A stretch of DNA of 64,000 nucleotides from Pseudomonas sp. Irchel 3E13 (GTDB lineage: Bacteria; Pseudomonadota; Gammaproteobacteria; Pseudomonadales; Pseudomonadaceae): positions 186,001-250,000 of the forward strand of contig NZ_FYDX01000005.1 in assembly GCF_900187455.1 (NCBI RefSeq), written 5' to 3'. The notes under the pieces are model-generated. The model was not told the origin of the DNA. It ran no database searches and saw nothing but the letters and a program-made list of their open reading frames with translations. Of this stretch, positions 18,373-27,174 are shown in pieces. Position numbers and translations under genes: made by a program. The stretch's first letter is position 1; the number at the start of each line of letters is the position of its first letter.

Positions 18373-19281
18373 GTGATCACTTCCCGCCTGCGCACACTGC
18401 GCGACCACATTCGCTGGGCCGTCAGCCGCTTCCACGAGCATGAGTTGTTCTTCGGTCATGGTGCCGACAACGCGTGGGACGAGGCTCGGTTGCTGGTGCT
18501 GGGAGCGGTTCACCTGCCTTGGGAAGTGGCTGACAGCTATCTGGATTGCCGCCTGGAAGACGACGAACTGGTGAAGCTGCAACGCCTGCTCAAGCGCCGT
18601 ATCGAAGACCGCGTGCCGACCGCTTACCTGCTGGGCGAGGCGTGGTTCTGCGGGATGTCGTTCATCGTCGATGAGCGGGTGCTGGTGCCGCGTTCGCCGA
18701 TCGGCGAACTGATCGAGAAGCGCTTCGAGCCGTGGCTGGCCGACGAGCCCGCGCGCATCCTTGACTTGTGCACCGGTTCGGGTTGCATCGGTATCGTCAG
18801 CGCCGAAGTCTTCCCCGACGCCGAAGTGGTGCTGGCCGACCTGTCCTTCGAAGCGCTTGAAGTGGCCAACCAGAACATTGAGCGACATGGCCTGGACCAG
18901 CGCGTCTACACCGTCCAGGGTGACGGTTTCGCCGGCCTTCCGGCGCAGCGTTTCGACCTGATCCTGTCCAACCCGCCGTATGTCGATGCCGAGGACTTCG
19001 CCGACATGCCGGCCGAGTATCAGCACGAACCGGAGCTGGGCCTGGCCTGTGGCAATGATGGTCTGGATCTGGTGCGGCGCATGCTGGCCGAGGCGGCGGA
19101 CCACCTCACCGAGAAGGGCTTGCTGATCGTCGAGGTCGGCAACAGCCAGGTGCATGTCGAGCAGTTGTACCCGGAAGTGGATTTCGCCTGGCTGGAGTTC
19201 GAGCGCGGCGGTCACGGCGTGTTCATGCTCACTGCCGAGCAATGCCGCCAGCACCAGGCGCTGTTCGCTTCGCGGGTCTGA
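18373..19281 (+). CDS. prmB: Ribosomal protein L3 N5-glutamine methyltransferase
   Basis: A 302-residue SAM-dependent methyltransferase of the HemK/PrmB family, methylating a Gln of ribosomal protein L3. The SAM motif [11 protein letters not shown] and the catalytic [12 protein letters not shown] (about 199-210), which binds the Gln amide, are present. The GTG start at 18373 has an AAGGAG upstream. It is divergent from the cysteine-hydrolase-like gene. PrmB neighbours aroC in many pseudomonads, which supports PrmB over PrmC. Confidence 0.95.
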   Translation: MITSRLRTLRDHIRWAVSRFHEHELFFGHGADNAWDEARLLVLGAVHLPWEVADSYLDCRLEDDELVKLQRLLKRRIEDRVPTAYLLGEAWFCGMSFIVDERVLVPRSPIGELIEKRFEPWLADEPARILDLCTGSGCIGIVSAEVFPDAEVVLADLSFEALEVANQNIERHGLDQRVYTVQGDGFAGLPAQRFDLILSNPPYVDAEDFADMPAEYQHEPELGLACGNDGLDLVRRMLAEAADHLTEKGLLIVEVGNSQVHVEQLYPEVDFAWLEFERGGHGVFMLTAEQCRQHQALFASRV

Positions 19282-19326
19282 TGGTGTTGCGCGGGACGGC
19301 TTGTCAGCCAGTCCCGCGTTTCGCCC

Positions 19327-20124
19327 TCAGCGGTGGGTGGCGATCCAGATCAGCAAGCCGGCCTGGAACACTGCGAACGCCACCAGGCAGGTGATGGTGA
19401 ACCGCAGGCCGCTGTCTTCGCGCCGGTACTTGGAAACCCGCTCGTCGCGCTCGCGCAGTTGCGATTCCTTCTCCTGCAACTTCTGATCGGCCTGCTGCAA
19501 CATGTTGGCCGCTTCGATGATCTCGACCCGCTGCAGCTTGTCGGTATTCCAGCCGCCTTTCAGCTCGCCCACCTGGGTTTCGACGTAGCGCCCCTTGAGG
19601 TGCTGGGCGTCGGCGTATTCGACTTCCACGCCGTGGCTACGCAGCACATGGTCGCGGCGCAGGCGGGTGTCTTCGTTGAGTGCGTCCTTGTTCGCCAGGG
19701 CGCCGCCCTCGAGCCGGTAGTGCGACCACTTGCGCTGTGCCCACTGCACGGCCTGGGCCAGCATGAAGCGGCCTATTCCGCGGTTCAGTGGTTCGATCTG
19801 CAAGCCGCTGTCGGGGCCGATGGTCACCAGGCGCTTGTCGTGGTCGACACGGATATCCAGCACGTTCTGTTCTTTGCGCACTTTTTGCCCGGGCAGACGG
19901 ATTTCCATGCGCAGCAGGCTGTGTTCCTTGCTGTGGCGCTCGGCATGGCCGAACTCGACGAAACGCAACGGACGCGCGCCGCTGTTGCGGTCGGTCGGCA
20001 GCGGCGCCAGGCGCAGCAACTGGAAGTGTTCGGGTGCCAGGTCCGCCCAGGGCAGCGGGGCGGCTTCCGGAACAACCGGTTCGTCGGCCGCTGCGGTAGC
20101 GTCCTGGGTGGGTGCATCAGTCAT
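19327..20124 (-). CDS. Conserved hypothetical protein with coiled coil and C-terminal membrane anchor
   Basis: A 265-residue protein. The acidic, Pro/Ala-rich start is followed by a folded region (about 30-180), a charged heptad-like stretch (about 188-235: ANMLQQADQKLQEKESQLRE) and one C-terminal membrane segment (about 242-262). The topology suggests a tail-anchored cytoplasmic protein. The ATG at 20124 has a GAGGA 7 nt upstream. I recognise no named domain. It lies between convergent prmB and an upstream hydrolase gene on the same strand. Confidence 0.75.
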   Translation of the reverse strand: MTDAPTQDATAAADEPVVPEAAPLPWADLAPEHFQLLRLAPLPTDRNSGARPLRFVEFGHAERHSKEHSLLRMEIRLPGQKVRKEQNVLDIRVDHDKRLVTIGPDSGLQIEPLNRGIGRFMLAQAVQWAQRKWSHYRLEGGALANKDALNEDTRLRRDHVLRSHGVEVEYADAQHLKGRYVETQVGELKGGWNTDKLQRVEIIEAANMLQQADQKLQEKESQLRERDERVSKYRREDSGLRFTITCLVAFAVFQAGLLIWIATHR

Positions 20125-20218
20125 CACAGGGTCCTCGTGTGCGCAACAGGCCGTCTACGGTGACAGCGCCTGCATCGGATTTATCGGCCGATTCGCCGAG
20201 GACTGGAGCCCGATTTGC

Positions 20219-21181
20219 TCAGGCGGATGTCAACTGCCGCACAAAAACCACGATCCGCTCGCCCAGTGCGCTGGCCAGGGGCAGTGCCGGATTGGTGTAG
20301 CTGTCGCGCTGCTGGCCCATGCCTGGCGGACTGATGCGCAGCATGTGGTTCATGCCATCGATCAGCGCAAGCTGCGCATCGGGCTTGGCCGCCTGCAGGG
20401 CCTTGGCGTCGGCCGGGCTGACCTGGATGTCGTTGCGGCCTTGAATGATCAGCGCCGGAATCTGCAAGCGTGCGAAGGCCGCCGCCGGGTCTTGGCGGAA
20501 CAACGAAATCAGATAAGGCTGCACGCTGGGGCGCAGGGTATTGGCGAGTGCCGGCGGCACATCGCTGCTCGGCTGGCCGGCCTTGAGTTGATCGATCACC
20601 TGTTGCGCTTGCTTGAGTTGGGCCGGTGGCAGGCGTTCGGCCAGTTGTTCGCGCAGCACCTGGTCTACCGGCCGGCCGCTGCCGGCCAGGGCGATCACCG
20701 CGCTGGCGCCGCCCGGTTCCGCGGCCAGGCTGGCGATCAGCGCGCCTTCGCTGTGGCCGAGCAGGATCAGCGGGCCGAAGCGTGGGTCGGCCTTGATCTT
20801 GTGGCTCCAGGCCACGGCGTCGGCGACATAGCGCTCGACGCTCAACTGGCGCTCGTCCGGGGTCGCCGCCAGGCTCTCGGCAACGCCGCGCTTGTCATAG
20901 CGAACGCTGGCGATGCCCTGGGCAGCCAGTTGCAGGGCCAGACGCTTGAGAATGTCGATGCGCCCGACTGCAGGGTTGTTGCCGTCGCGGTCGGTGGGGC
21001 CGGAGCCAGCGATGATCAGCACCACCGGCGGCGGGGCTTCGCCGCGCGGCAGCAGCAGGCTGCCATGAAGAATGCCCTGGCCGGTGTCGAGGCTGACCGG
21101 GCGCTGGAACACGGCGGGGGCGGCGGCCTGGGCGAGGCCGGAAACGATCAGGAGGAGCAGGACGGCGAGGCGCGACATCAT
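20219..21181 (-). CDS. Exported alpha/beta hydrolase
   Basis: A 320-residue protein with a cleavable signal peptide (about residues 1-20). The alpha/beta hydrolase core has the nucleophile elbow GHSEG (Ser144), an early IIAGSGPTDRDGNNP stretch and YDKRGV. A C-terminal acid and His (NDIQV, MNHML) complete the triad. It is probably a periplasmic esterase or peptidase-type hydrolase; the substrate is unknown. It is divergent from aroC. Confidence 0.88.
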   Translation of the reverse strand: MMSRLAVLLLLIVSGLAQAAAPAVFQRPVSLDTGQGILHGSLLLPRGEAPPPVVLIIAGSGPTDRDGNNPAVGRIDILKRLALQLAAQGIASVRYDKRGVAESLAATPDERQLSVERYVADAVAWSHKIKADPRFGPLILLGHSEGALIASLAAEPGGASAVIALAGSGRPVDQVLREQLAERLPPAQLKQAQQVIDQLKAGQPSSDVPPALANTLRPSVQPYLISLFRQDPAAAFARLQIPALIIQGRNDIQVSPADAKALQAAKPDAQLALIDGMNHMLRISPPGMGQQRDSYTNPALPLASALGERIVVFVRQLTSA

Positions 21182-21314
21182 CGGGCTACATGCGGGGGGA
21201 TGCCGGTTGGACCTGACCCCGTGCAGAAGGTTCGCCAGCAGGGATGAACTGAATGGTTAGCCTGCGTATACTGGCGGCCTTGTTCAAATCAGGCTGATTC
21301 GCGGAGCGTCCTGC

Positions 21315-22406
21315 ATGTCCGGCAATACCTACGGCAAGCTGTTCACTGTCACCACCGCTGGCGAAAGCCATGGTCCGGCGTTGGTCGCCATTGTCGATGG
21401 CTGCCCGCCGGGTCTGGAGATTTCTCTGGAAGACCTGCAGCGCGATCTGGACCGGCGCAAGCCCGGCACCAGCCGCCACACCACCCAGCGCCAGGAAGCC
21501 GACGAGGTCGAGATTCTTTCCGGCGTCTTCGAGGGCCGCACCACCGGCTGCTCCATCGGTCTGCTGATCCGCAACACCGACCAGAAGTCCAAGGACTACT
21601 CGTCCATCAAGGACCTGTTCCGCCCGGCCCACGCCGACTACACCTATCACCACAAATACGGCGAGCGCGACTACCGCGGCGGTGGCCGCAGCTCGGCACG
21701 CGAAACCGCCATGCGCGTGGCGGCCGGTGCCATTGCCAAGAAATACCTGGCCAGCCAGGGCATTCGCATTCGCGGCTACATGAGCCAGCTCGGCCCGATC
21801 GAAATCCCGTTCAAGACCTGGGACTCGGTGGAGCAGAACGCCTTCTTCAGCCCGGACCCGGACAAGGTCCCGGAACTGGAGGCGTACATGGATCAGTTGC
21901 GCCGTGACCAGGACTCGGTCGGCGCGAAGATCACCGTGGTCGCCGAGGGTGTGATGCCGGGCCTCGGCGAGCCGATCTTCGACCGTCTGGACGCCGAACT
22001 GGCCCATGCGCTGATGAGCATCAACGCGGTCAAGGGCGTGGAGATCGGCGCCGGTTTCGCCTCGGTTGCCCAGCGCGGCACTGAGCACCGCGACGAGATG
22101 ACGCCCGAAGGCTTCCTCAGCAATAACGCTGGCGGCATCCTCGGCGGCATTTCCTCGGGTCAGCCGATCGTCGCTCACCTGGCGCTCAAGCCGACCTCCA
22201 GCATCACCACGCCGGGCCGTTCCATCGACAAGGATGGCAACCCGGTTGAAGTCATCACCAAGGGCCGCCATGACCCATGCGTCGGGATCCGCGCCACGCC
22301 GATCGCCGAAGCGATGATGGCGATCGTGTTGATGGACCACCTGCTGCGCCACCGCGGGCAGAACGCTGACGTACGTGTGAGCACCCCGGTACTGGGCCAG
22401 CTCTGA
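21315..22406 (+). CDS. aroC: Chorismate synthase
   Basis: A 363-residue cytoplasmic enzyme, the last step of the shikimate pathway: EPSP to chorismate with reduced FMN. The N-terminal signature [17 protein letters not shown] and the [17 protein letters not shown] stretch near the C-terminus are diagnostic. Length matches the family. The class II DAHP synthase for the first step lies 32 kb away in this window. Confidence 0.98.
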   Translation: MSGNTYGKLFTVTTAGESHGPALVAIVDGCPPGLEISLEDLQRDLDRRKPGTSRHTTQRQEADEVEILSGVFEGRTTGCSIGLLIRNTDQKSKDYSSIKDLFRPAHADYTYHHKYGERDYRGGGRSSARETAMRVAAGAIAKKYLASQGIRIRGYMSQLGPIEIPFKTWDSVEQNAFFSPDPDKVPELEAYMDQLRRDQDSVGAKITVVAEGVMPGLGEPIFDRLDAELAHALMSINAVKGVEIGAGFASVAQRGTEHRDEMTPEGFLSNNAGGILGGISSGQPIVAHLALKPTSSITTPGRSIDKDGNPVEVITKGRHDPCVGIRATPIAEAMMAIVLMDHLLRHRGQNADVRVSTPVLGQL

Positions 22407-22425
22407 TGCCCCGCACTGCCCATCG

Positions 22426-22449
22426 CGCCACGGCTTTTTAGCCGTGGCG
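22426..22449 (+). promoter_or_regulatory. Perfect hairpin at the aroC-MFS junction, covering the MFS start codon
   Basis: A 10-bp perfect stem (22426-22435 with 22440-22449) around a TTTT loop. The GTG start of the next gene (22444-22446) lies inside the right arm, and no ribosome binding site precedes it. The hairpin may attenuate transcription after aroC or hold down MFS translation unless ribosomes from aroC, ending 19 nt upstream of the stem, disturb it. Confidence 0.6.
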
Positions 22450-23589
22450 TTGCCTTACTGGCGCCTGTCCAGTTTCTACCTCTTCTATTTCGCCCTGCTC
22501 GGGTCTACCGCGCCGTTCCTGGCGCTGTATTTCGATCACCTCGGGTTTTCCAGCGCACGCATCGGCGAGCTGGTGGCCATTCCCATGCTGATGCGTTGCG
22601 TGGCGCCGAACCTGTGGGGCTGGCTGGGCGACCGCAGCGGCCAGCGCCTGTTGATCGTGCGCCTCGGCGTGCTGTGCACCCTGGCCAGTTTCGCGCTGAT
22701 CTTCGTCGACAAGAGCTACGCCTGGCTGGCGCTGGTCATGGCCTTGCATGCGTTCTTCTGGCACGCGGTGCTGCCGCAGTTCGAAGTCATTACCCTCGCG
22801 CACCTGCAAGGCCAGACCGGCCGCTACAGCCAGGTGCGGCTGTGGGGATCGATCGGTTTTATCCTCACCGTGGTCGGCCTGGGCCGACTGTTCGAGTGGT
22901 TGAGCCTGGATATCTACCCGGTGGCGCTGGTGTGCATCATGGCCGGTATCGTCCTTGCCAGCCTTTGGGTGCCCAACGCCCAGCCGGTGGAGCAGGCCGA
23001 GCGGCCGTCCGGTGGCGGCTTCCTCAAGCAACTGACCCGCCCCGGCGTGCTGGCTTTCTACACCTGCGTGGCGCTGATGCAACTCAGCCACGGCCCGTAC
23101 TACACCTTCCTGACCCTGCACCTGGAAAGCCTCGGCTACAGCCGCGGCACCATCGGCATGCTGTGGGCGCTGGGAGTGCTGGCCGAGGTGCTGCTGTTCA
23201 TGGTGATGAGCCGGATCCTGGCGCGAGTGTCATTGCGCCGGGTGCTGCTGGCGAGTTTCCTGTTGGCGGCGCTGCGCTGGCTGTTGCTGGGCAGCTTTGC
23301 CGAGCACTTGCTGGTGCTGTTGTTCGCCCAGCTGCTGCATGCGGCGACCTTCGGCAGTTTCCACGCCACCTGCATCGCCTTCGTCCAGCGCAGTTTCGGC
23401 GCGCGCCAGCAGGGCCAGGGCCAGGCGTTCTACGCTGCGTTGTCCGGCACCGGCGGCGCCTTGGGCGCCCTATATGCGGGTTATAGCTGGAAGGCCCTGG
23501 GCCCGGGTATCACCTTTAGTATTGCCGCCGTCGCGGCGCTGGCCGCAGCCGTTATCATTGCGACCCGGTTGAAAGAGGACGCTATCTAG
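22444..23589 (+). CDS. MFS transporter (HcaT/PPP-like family)
   Basis: A 381-residue inner-membrane permease with about 12 hydrophobic segments. The start WRLSSFYLFYFALLGSTAPFL and NLWGWLGDRSGQRL are typical of the MFS_1-like group named after the 3-phenylpropionate permease. The start is a GTG with no clear binding site, 38 bp after aroC. The substrate is not known. Confidence 0.88.
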   Translation: MALPYWRLSSFYLFYFALLGSTAPFLALYFDHLGFSSARIGELVAIPMLMRCVAPNLWGWLGDRSGQRLLIVRLGVLCTLASFALIFVDKSYAWLALVMALHAFFWHAVLPQFEVITLAHLQGQTGRYSQVRLWGSIGFILTVVGLGRLFEWLSLDIYPVALVCIMAGIVLASLWVPNAQPVEQAERPSGGGFLKQLTRPGVLAFYTCVALMQLSHGPYYTFLTLHLESLGYSRGTIGMLWALGVLAEVLLFMVMSRILARVSLRRVLLASFLLAALRWLLLGSFAEHLLVLLFAQLLHAATFGSFHATCIAFVQRSFGARQQGQGQAFYAALSGTGGALGALYAGYSWKALGPGITFSIAAVAALAAAVIIATRLKEDAI

Positions 23590-23625
23590 CGTCCGCATCA
23601 CGTCTTGAAAGAACAGGAGTTGCCC

Positions 23626-24174
23626 TTGAGCATCCTCAGCGTTTATCACCAGTCCACCCCGGATACCCCCAACAAAGTCCTGACCCACGATGACGATATC
23701 GGCGCGACACTGGCCGAACAGGGCGTGCACTTCGAACAGCGGGAAGTGGCCGAGCGGATTCGTCCCGGGACTGCCGCAGAGGAGGTGATCGCGCTGCTGG
23801 ATCAACAGCTCCAGGCGCTGAAAACCGAGTGTGGCGCGGTGGTGGAGGTGTTCAGCGTCAATCCCGAGCATCCTCAGAAGGATGAACTGCGCGCTGGCTG
23901 GATCGACGAGCGTCGTCATTCGGCAAAGGGCGCGCACTTTGTCATTAGCGGGCGCGGCTTGCTGAATCTGCGAATCGGCGATTACGTGTATGCGCTGGTG
24001 GCGGAGCGGGGCGCTCTGGTCAGCGTTCCGGCGGGGACTGCGCACTGGTTCGATATCGGCGAGCAGCCGAACCTGGTGCTGGTGCGGTTGTTCCAAAGCG
24101 AGGAAGGACGGGCGGTGCACCTGACGGGTGATGAGAGCGCCCGGTTGTATCCGGGGCTGGATGACACGTTCTGA
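23626..24174 (+). CDS. Acireductone dioxygenase-like cupin with degenerate metal site
   Basis: A 182-residue cupin clearly related to acireductone dioxygenase, the methionine-salvage enzyme (PNKVLTHDDDIGATLAEQGV, VPAGTAHWFDIGEQPN). The TTG start at 23626 has an AGGAG 6 nt upstream and gives the length of the known Pseudomonas protein. In active enzymes four ligands, His96, His98, Glu102 and His140, bind Fe or Ni. Here the numbering keeps exactly but the residues are Arg96, His98, Gly102 and His140. The protein therefore probably lacks the normal metal chemistry. No other salvage gene (mtnC, mtnB) is adjacent, unlike in P. aeruginosa as I recall it. Confidence 0.88.
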   Translation: MSILSVYHQSTPDTPNKVLTHDDDIGATLAEQGVHFEQREVAERIRPGTAAEEVIALLDQQLQALKTECGAVVEVFSVNPEHPQKDELRAGWIDERRHSAKGAHFVISGRGLLNLRIGDYVYALVAERGALVSVPAGTAHWFDIGEQPNLVLVRLFQSEEGRAVHLTGDESARLYPGLDDTF

Positions 24175-24191
24175 GATTTTTCCGGTTCCGC

Positions 24192-24242
24192 ATCGCGAGC
24201 AAGCTCGCTCCTACACCCTGTAGGAGCGAGCTTGCTCGCGAT
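24192..24242. repeat. REP pair (inverted Pseudomonas REP, perfect 24-bp arms)
   Basis: Arms 24192-24215 and 24219-24242 are perfect reverse complements around a 3-nt centre; each arm has the core GTAGGAGCGAGCTTGC. It lies between the tails of convergent genes. Such pairs are moved by RAYT transposases and can act as terminators or mRNA 3' stabilisers. Confidence 0.93.
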
Positions 24243-24253
24243 AGTGTCAGCGC

Positions 24254-24526
24254 TCAGCGATAAGTCGGCAAAGCAAAGCGCTGCTGGCTCTGCAACATCG
24301 AAATCACCGGCAACTCGCTGGCTTGCTCGGCCAGGTCACGGCGAATGGCACTGATGGCCCACGACAGTTGTTCGGCGCTGTGCAGTTGAGCGTAGGAAAT
24401 CGAGCGTTTGACCTGTGTGCCGTCGGCAGCACGCAGCGTCAGCAGGATGCCGCCATCAGGGCGGGCTTGAGTGGCCACTTGGTAGGCGGAGAATACCGAG
24501 GCGAATTTTTCCTGAATGAGGTCCAT
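24254..24526 (-). CDS. DUF3509 family protein
   Basis: A 90-residue protein beginning MDLIQEKFASVFSAYQVATQ, of the Pseudomonas-restricted DUF3509 group; function unknown. The ATG at 24526 has an AGGAG 6 nt upstream; the longer open frame to 24757 has no such support. It is soluble by composition. The upstream region holds a cluster of direct repeats. Confidence 0.82.
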   Translation of the reverse strand: MDLIQEKFASVFSAYQVATQARPDGGILLTLRAADGTQVKRSISYAQLHSAEQLSWAISAIRRDLAEQASELPVISMLQSQQRFALPTYR

Positions 24527-24799
24527 ATCAGCTCCTGGCTGTGGGTGGCAGACATGGAGTGATGGGTGCAGCGACTGTGCCAGCTTTCCGGTAATTAAAA
24601 ATACTTTATAAATCAGTGTCTTATTGTTTTTTGGCAATAAGGCCGCCGTGCATTGTGCAAGGTCGTGCATTTTGCACAGTGCATTTTGCAAGGGTCGTCC
24701 GCCCTCGCGTTTTTTCTGCCGACGCCATGGAATTATCCACAGCCATTTCGGGACCAATCCTCACAAGACTTGGGCTTTATCCCCGTCAGGAGGTTCCGT
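24527..24799. promoter_or_regulatory. AT-rich regulatory region with three direct repeats
   Basis: The region between the divergent DUF3509 and ankyrin genes is clearly richer in A+T than its surroundings near 24590-24640. Three copies of GTGCATTNTGCA occur at 24648-24659, 24665-24676 and 24679-24690, spaced 17 and 14 bp. Each copy is itself near-symmetric (TGCA on both sides), as for a dimeric regulator. Which gene it controls is not clear. Confidence 0.55.
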
Positions 24800-25321
24800 A
24801 TGTCCGATCAACGTCAGCCCGTCACCATGGACGCCGATGAAGCCGCCGCCTTTGCCGCGCAAGTCTTCGACCGGGCCCGACAGGGCGATGCGCCGATGCT
24901 CGCCCGCCTGCTGGAGAACGGTCTGCCAGCCAATTTGCGCAACCAGAAGGGCGACACCTTGCTGATGCTCGCCAGCTATCACGGTCATCTGGAGGCGGCG
25001 CGGGTGTTGTTGCAGCATGGCGCCGATCCGTCCATCGCCAACGACAATAACCAACAGCCGTTGGCGGGCGCGGCGTTCAAGGGAAACCTGGAAATGGTCC
25101 GGTTGCTGGTGGAGCAGGGCGCCGAGCCGGATGCGGCCGCAGGCGACGGGCGCACGGCGCTGATGATGGCGGCGATGTTCAACCGCACAGCGATCGTCGA
25201 CTACCTGCTGGCGCACGGCGCCGACCCCAAGCGCCGCGACGCCCGTGGCATCGATGCCCTCGGCGCCGCCCAGGCCATGGGCGCTGCTGACACCACGCAG
25301 CAGTTGCAAGCGCTGGCCTAA
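24800..25321 (+). CDS. Ankyrin repeat protein
   Basis: A 173-residue cytoplasmic protein made of about four ankyrin repeats from residue 25 on (KGDTLLMLASYHGHLEAARVLLQHGADP, GRTALMMAAMFNRTAIVDYLLAHGADP). These bind partner proteins; the partner is unknown. No signal peptide. The ATG at 24800 has a CAGGAGG 6 nt upstream; the open frame further left to 24653 is not supported. In pseudomonads short ankyrin proteins sometimes accompany catalases, but none is here. Confidence 0.9.
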   Translation: MSDQRQPVTMDADEAAAFAAQVFDRARQGDAPMLARLLENGLPANLRNQKGDTLLMLASYHGHLEAARVLLQHGADPSIANDNNQQPLAGAAFKGNLEMVRLLVEQGAEPDAAAGDGRTALMMAAMFNRTAIVDYLLAHGADPKRRDARGIDALGAAQAMGAADTTQQLQALA

Positions 25322-25381
25322 CCGGCGGGAGGCTTTTGCGGCTATCCTTGGCGACTTTTTTCCAGCGTCGCAGGGCCTCTC

Positions 25382-25912
25382 ATGAAAAACCAACTGGTCG
25401 AACTCCTTGGCAAAATCAGCTCCGGCTGCATGACCGAGCAGGACATCGAGCGGATCGCCGACGAAGCGGTGCAGGCCTATGCCGATCCTGCGGGCTTCCT
25501 CGCCGCCAACCCCGATATCAACTACGACGACACCTTCCCGATCCCGCTGGGTGAATGGGTGGTGGTGGGCAGCCTGCCGGACACCGTGCTGTTCCAGGCC
25601 GACAGCTACCAGGACCTGCTCGCGCAGATCACCGATTCGTTTGACCAGAGCGTCCCGTTCAATATCAAACCCAAGCAACTGGCCAAGGTCGAGGCGCTGA
25701 CCGCGCTCAACCGCATCCAGATCCAGATGGGCAGCATGAACAAGGAAGCCGGCGGCTATGTGCTGATGAACTTCAGCCAGTTGCTGGACGACGAGTTGCA
25801 GATGGTGCTGGTGTGCGGCAATGACCTGCCGCGGGTGCTGGAACTGTGCGCCGAACTGAACATCACCGCAGCGCCCGCCCTGGAAGCGCTGCGGGTGGCG
25901 CTGCACGTTTAA
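25382..25912 (+). CDS. Conserved Pseudomonas hypothetical protein
   Basis: A 176-residue soluble acidic protein beginning MKNQLVELLGKISSGCMTEQDIERIADEAVQAY. I do not recognise a named domain. It has neither signal peptide nor membrane segments. It follows the ankyrin gene by 60 bp on the same strand and overlaps the tail of the convergent ZIP transporter gene by 4 bp. Confidence 0.75.
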   Translation: MKNQLVELLGKISSGCMTEQDIERIADEAVQAYADPAGFLAANPDINYDDTFPIPLGEWVVVGSLPDTVLFQADSYQDLLAQITDSFDQSVPFNIKPKQLAKVEALTALNRIQIQMGSMNKEAGGYVLMNFSQLLDDELQMVLVCGNDLPRVLELCAELNITAAPALEALRVALHV

Positions 25913-26850
25913 CCCAGCGCGGTATCGAGGAACATCATCACCGCGAAGCCGCCCATCAGGCCGAGGGTCGCCGAGGTCTGATGGCCATTGCGGTGGGTTT
26001 CCGGGATGACTTCATGGGACACCACGAAGATCATCGCGCCCGCCGCCAGGCCCATGCTCACCGGGTAGGCGATGGCGAAGCCGCTGGAAATTCCCAGGCC
26101 GATCACCGCGCCAATCGGCTCCATCAGGCCCGAGCCGACCGCCACCAGCGCCGCCTTCAACGTCGACAGCCCCGTGGCGCGCAGCGCCAGGGCCACCGCC
26201 AGGCCTTCGGGGATGTCCTGAATGGCGATGGCGCTGGTCAGCGGCAGGCCGACACTCAGGTCACCCGTGGTAAAGCTCACGCCGATGGCCATGCCTTCGG
26301 GGAGGTTGTGCAAGGTGATCGCCAGCACGAACAGCCAGACCCGATTGATCCGCTCGGCCTGCGGGCCGCAAGGGCCGGTACTTTCGTGTTCGTGCGGGGT
26401 GAAGCGGTCGAGGCCAAGCATCAGCAACACGCCCAGGCCCATGCCGACCACCACCGTCAGGGCCGCGTAGGGGCCGCTGCCGGTAATCTCCCGGGCGGCG
26501 TCGAGGCCCGGCAGAATCAATGAAAACGAGCTGGCGGCGAGCATCATCCCGGCGGCGAAGCCGAGCATCACGTCCTGCATCCGGCTGCTGACATCGCGCA
26601 GCACGATGGCCAGCAATGCGCCCAGGGCGGTGGCGGAGAAACCGGCCAGCCCGCCGAGCAGGGCCATGTGCAGGTTTTCCTGGTGGTCACCGTGAATGGC
26701 GTTCCAGGCGCTGGCGCCCATCAGCCAGAGCACCGCCAGCAGGCTCAGACCCAGGCCGGCACTCATCCAGGGCGAGGATTGCGCCTGTTGCAGCCACGCG
26801 GTGTAGAGCGGCACGGGGGCGGAGTGGCTGTGGCTGGACGTCGAGGGCAT
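25909..26850 (-). CDS. ZIP family divalent metal transporter
   Basis: A 313-residue inner-membrane protein with about eight membrane segments. The metal path signatures TLHNLPEGMAIG and IQDIPEGLAVA are present in segments 4 and 5; the central loop has a short His/Glu cluster (TPHEHEST). It would import zinc or another divalent metal, like ZupT/GufA proteins. The N-terminus carries a His/Ser stretch. Confidence 0.92.
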   Translation of the reverse strand: MPSTSSHSHSAPVPLYTAWLQQAQSSPWMSAGLGLSLLAVLWLMGASAWNAIHGDHQENLHMALLGGLAGFSATALGALLAIVLRDVSSRMQDVMLGFAAGMMLAASSFSLILPGLDAAREITGSGPYAALTVVVGMGLGVLLMLGLDRFTPHEHESTGPCGPQAERINRVWLFVLAITLHNLPEGMAIGVSFTTGDLSVGLPLTSAIAIQDIPEGLAVALALRATGLSTLKAALVAVGSGLMEPIGAVIGLGISSGFAIAYPVSMGLAAGAMIFVVSHEVIPETHRNGHQTSATLGLMGGFAVMMFLDTALG

Positions 26851-26976
26851 AACGCATTTCTCCGAAAGGCAATGGCGCGAGTGTAAGCACAGCGGCAGGG
26901 CGGAGCCGAAGCAAACGCGTCTATCAGGCCAATAGCCAGCTATCCTGAAGGCTCACTCATACATGGGAGCTTCATC

Positions 26977-27168
26977 ATGGGTTCCGCGTTCAACGGGCTG
27001 GTTGGCCTGATCATCCTTGCCCTGGATATCTGGGCGATCATCAACGTGATCAAGAGCAGCGCCGGGGTTGGCGCCAAGGTGCTGTGGATCTTGCTGATCC
27101 TGCTGTTGCCGGTGCTCGGTCTGATCATCTGGGCCATCGCCGGACCGCGAGGCGATGTGCGGCTGTAG
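26977..27168 (+). CDS. PLDc_N-type small membrane protein
   Basis: A 63-residue protein with two hydrophobic segments (about 8-26 and 34-55) matching the short domain found at the N-terminus of cardiolipin synthases (LDIWAIINVIKS ... LLPVLGLIIWAIAGPR). It has no phospholipase domain of its own. It is read alone, convergent with ogt (6 bp gap). Confidence 0.85.
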   Translation: MGSAFNGLVGLIILALDIWAIINVIKSSAGVGAKVLWILLILLLPVLGLIIWAIAGPRGDVRL

Positions 27169-27174
27169 GGCGCT

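Noticed and set aside
16101-18443. 780-codon plus-strand open frame
   Set aside because: It is antisense to folE, smr, a membrane protein and the cysteine-hydrolase-like gene, all with clear motifs and ribosome sites. Long antisense frames are common in high-G+C DNA.
24653-24799. N-terminal extension of the ankyrin protein
   Set aside because: It covers the direct-repeat regulatory region; the ATG at 24800 has a strong ribosome site.
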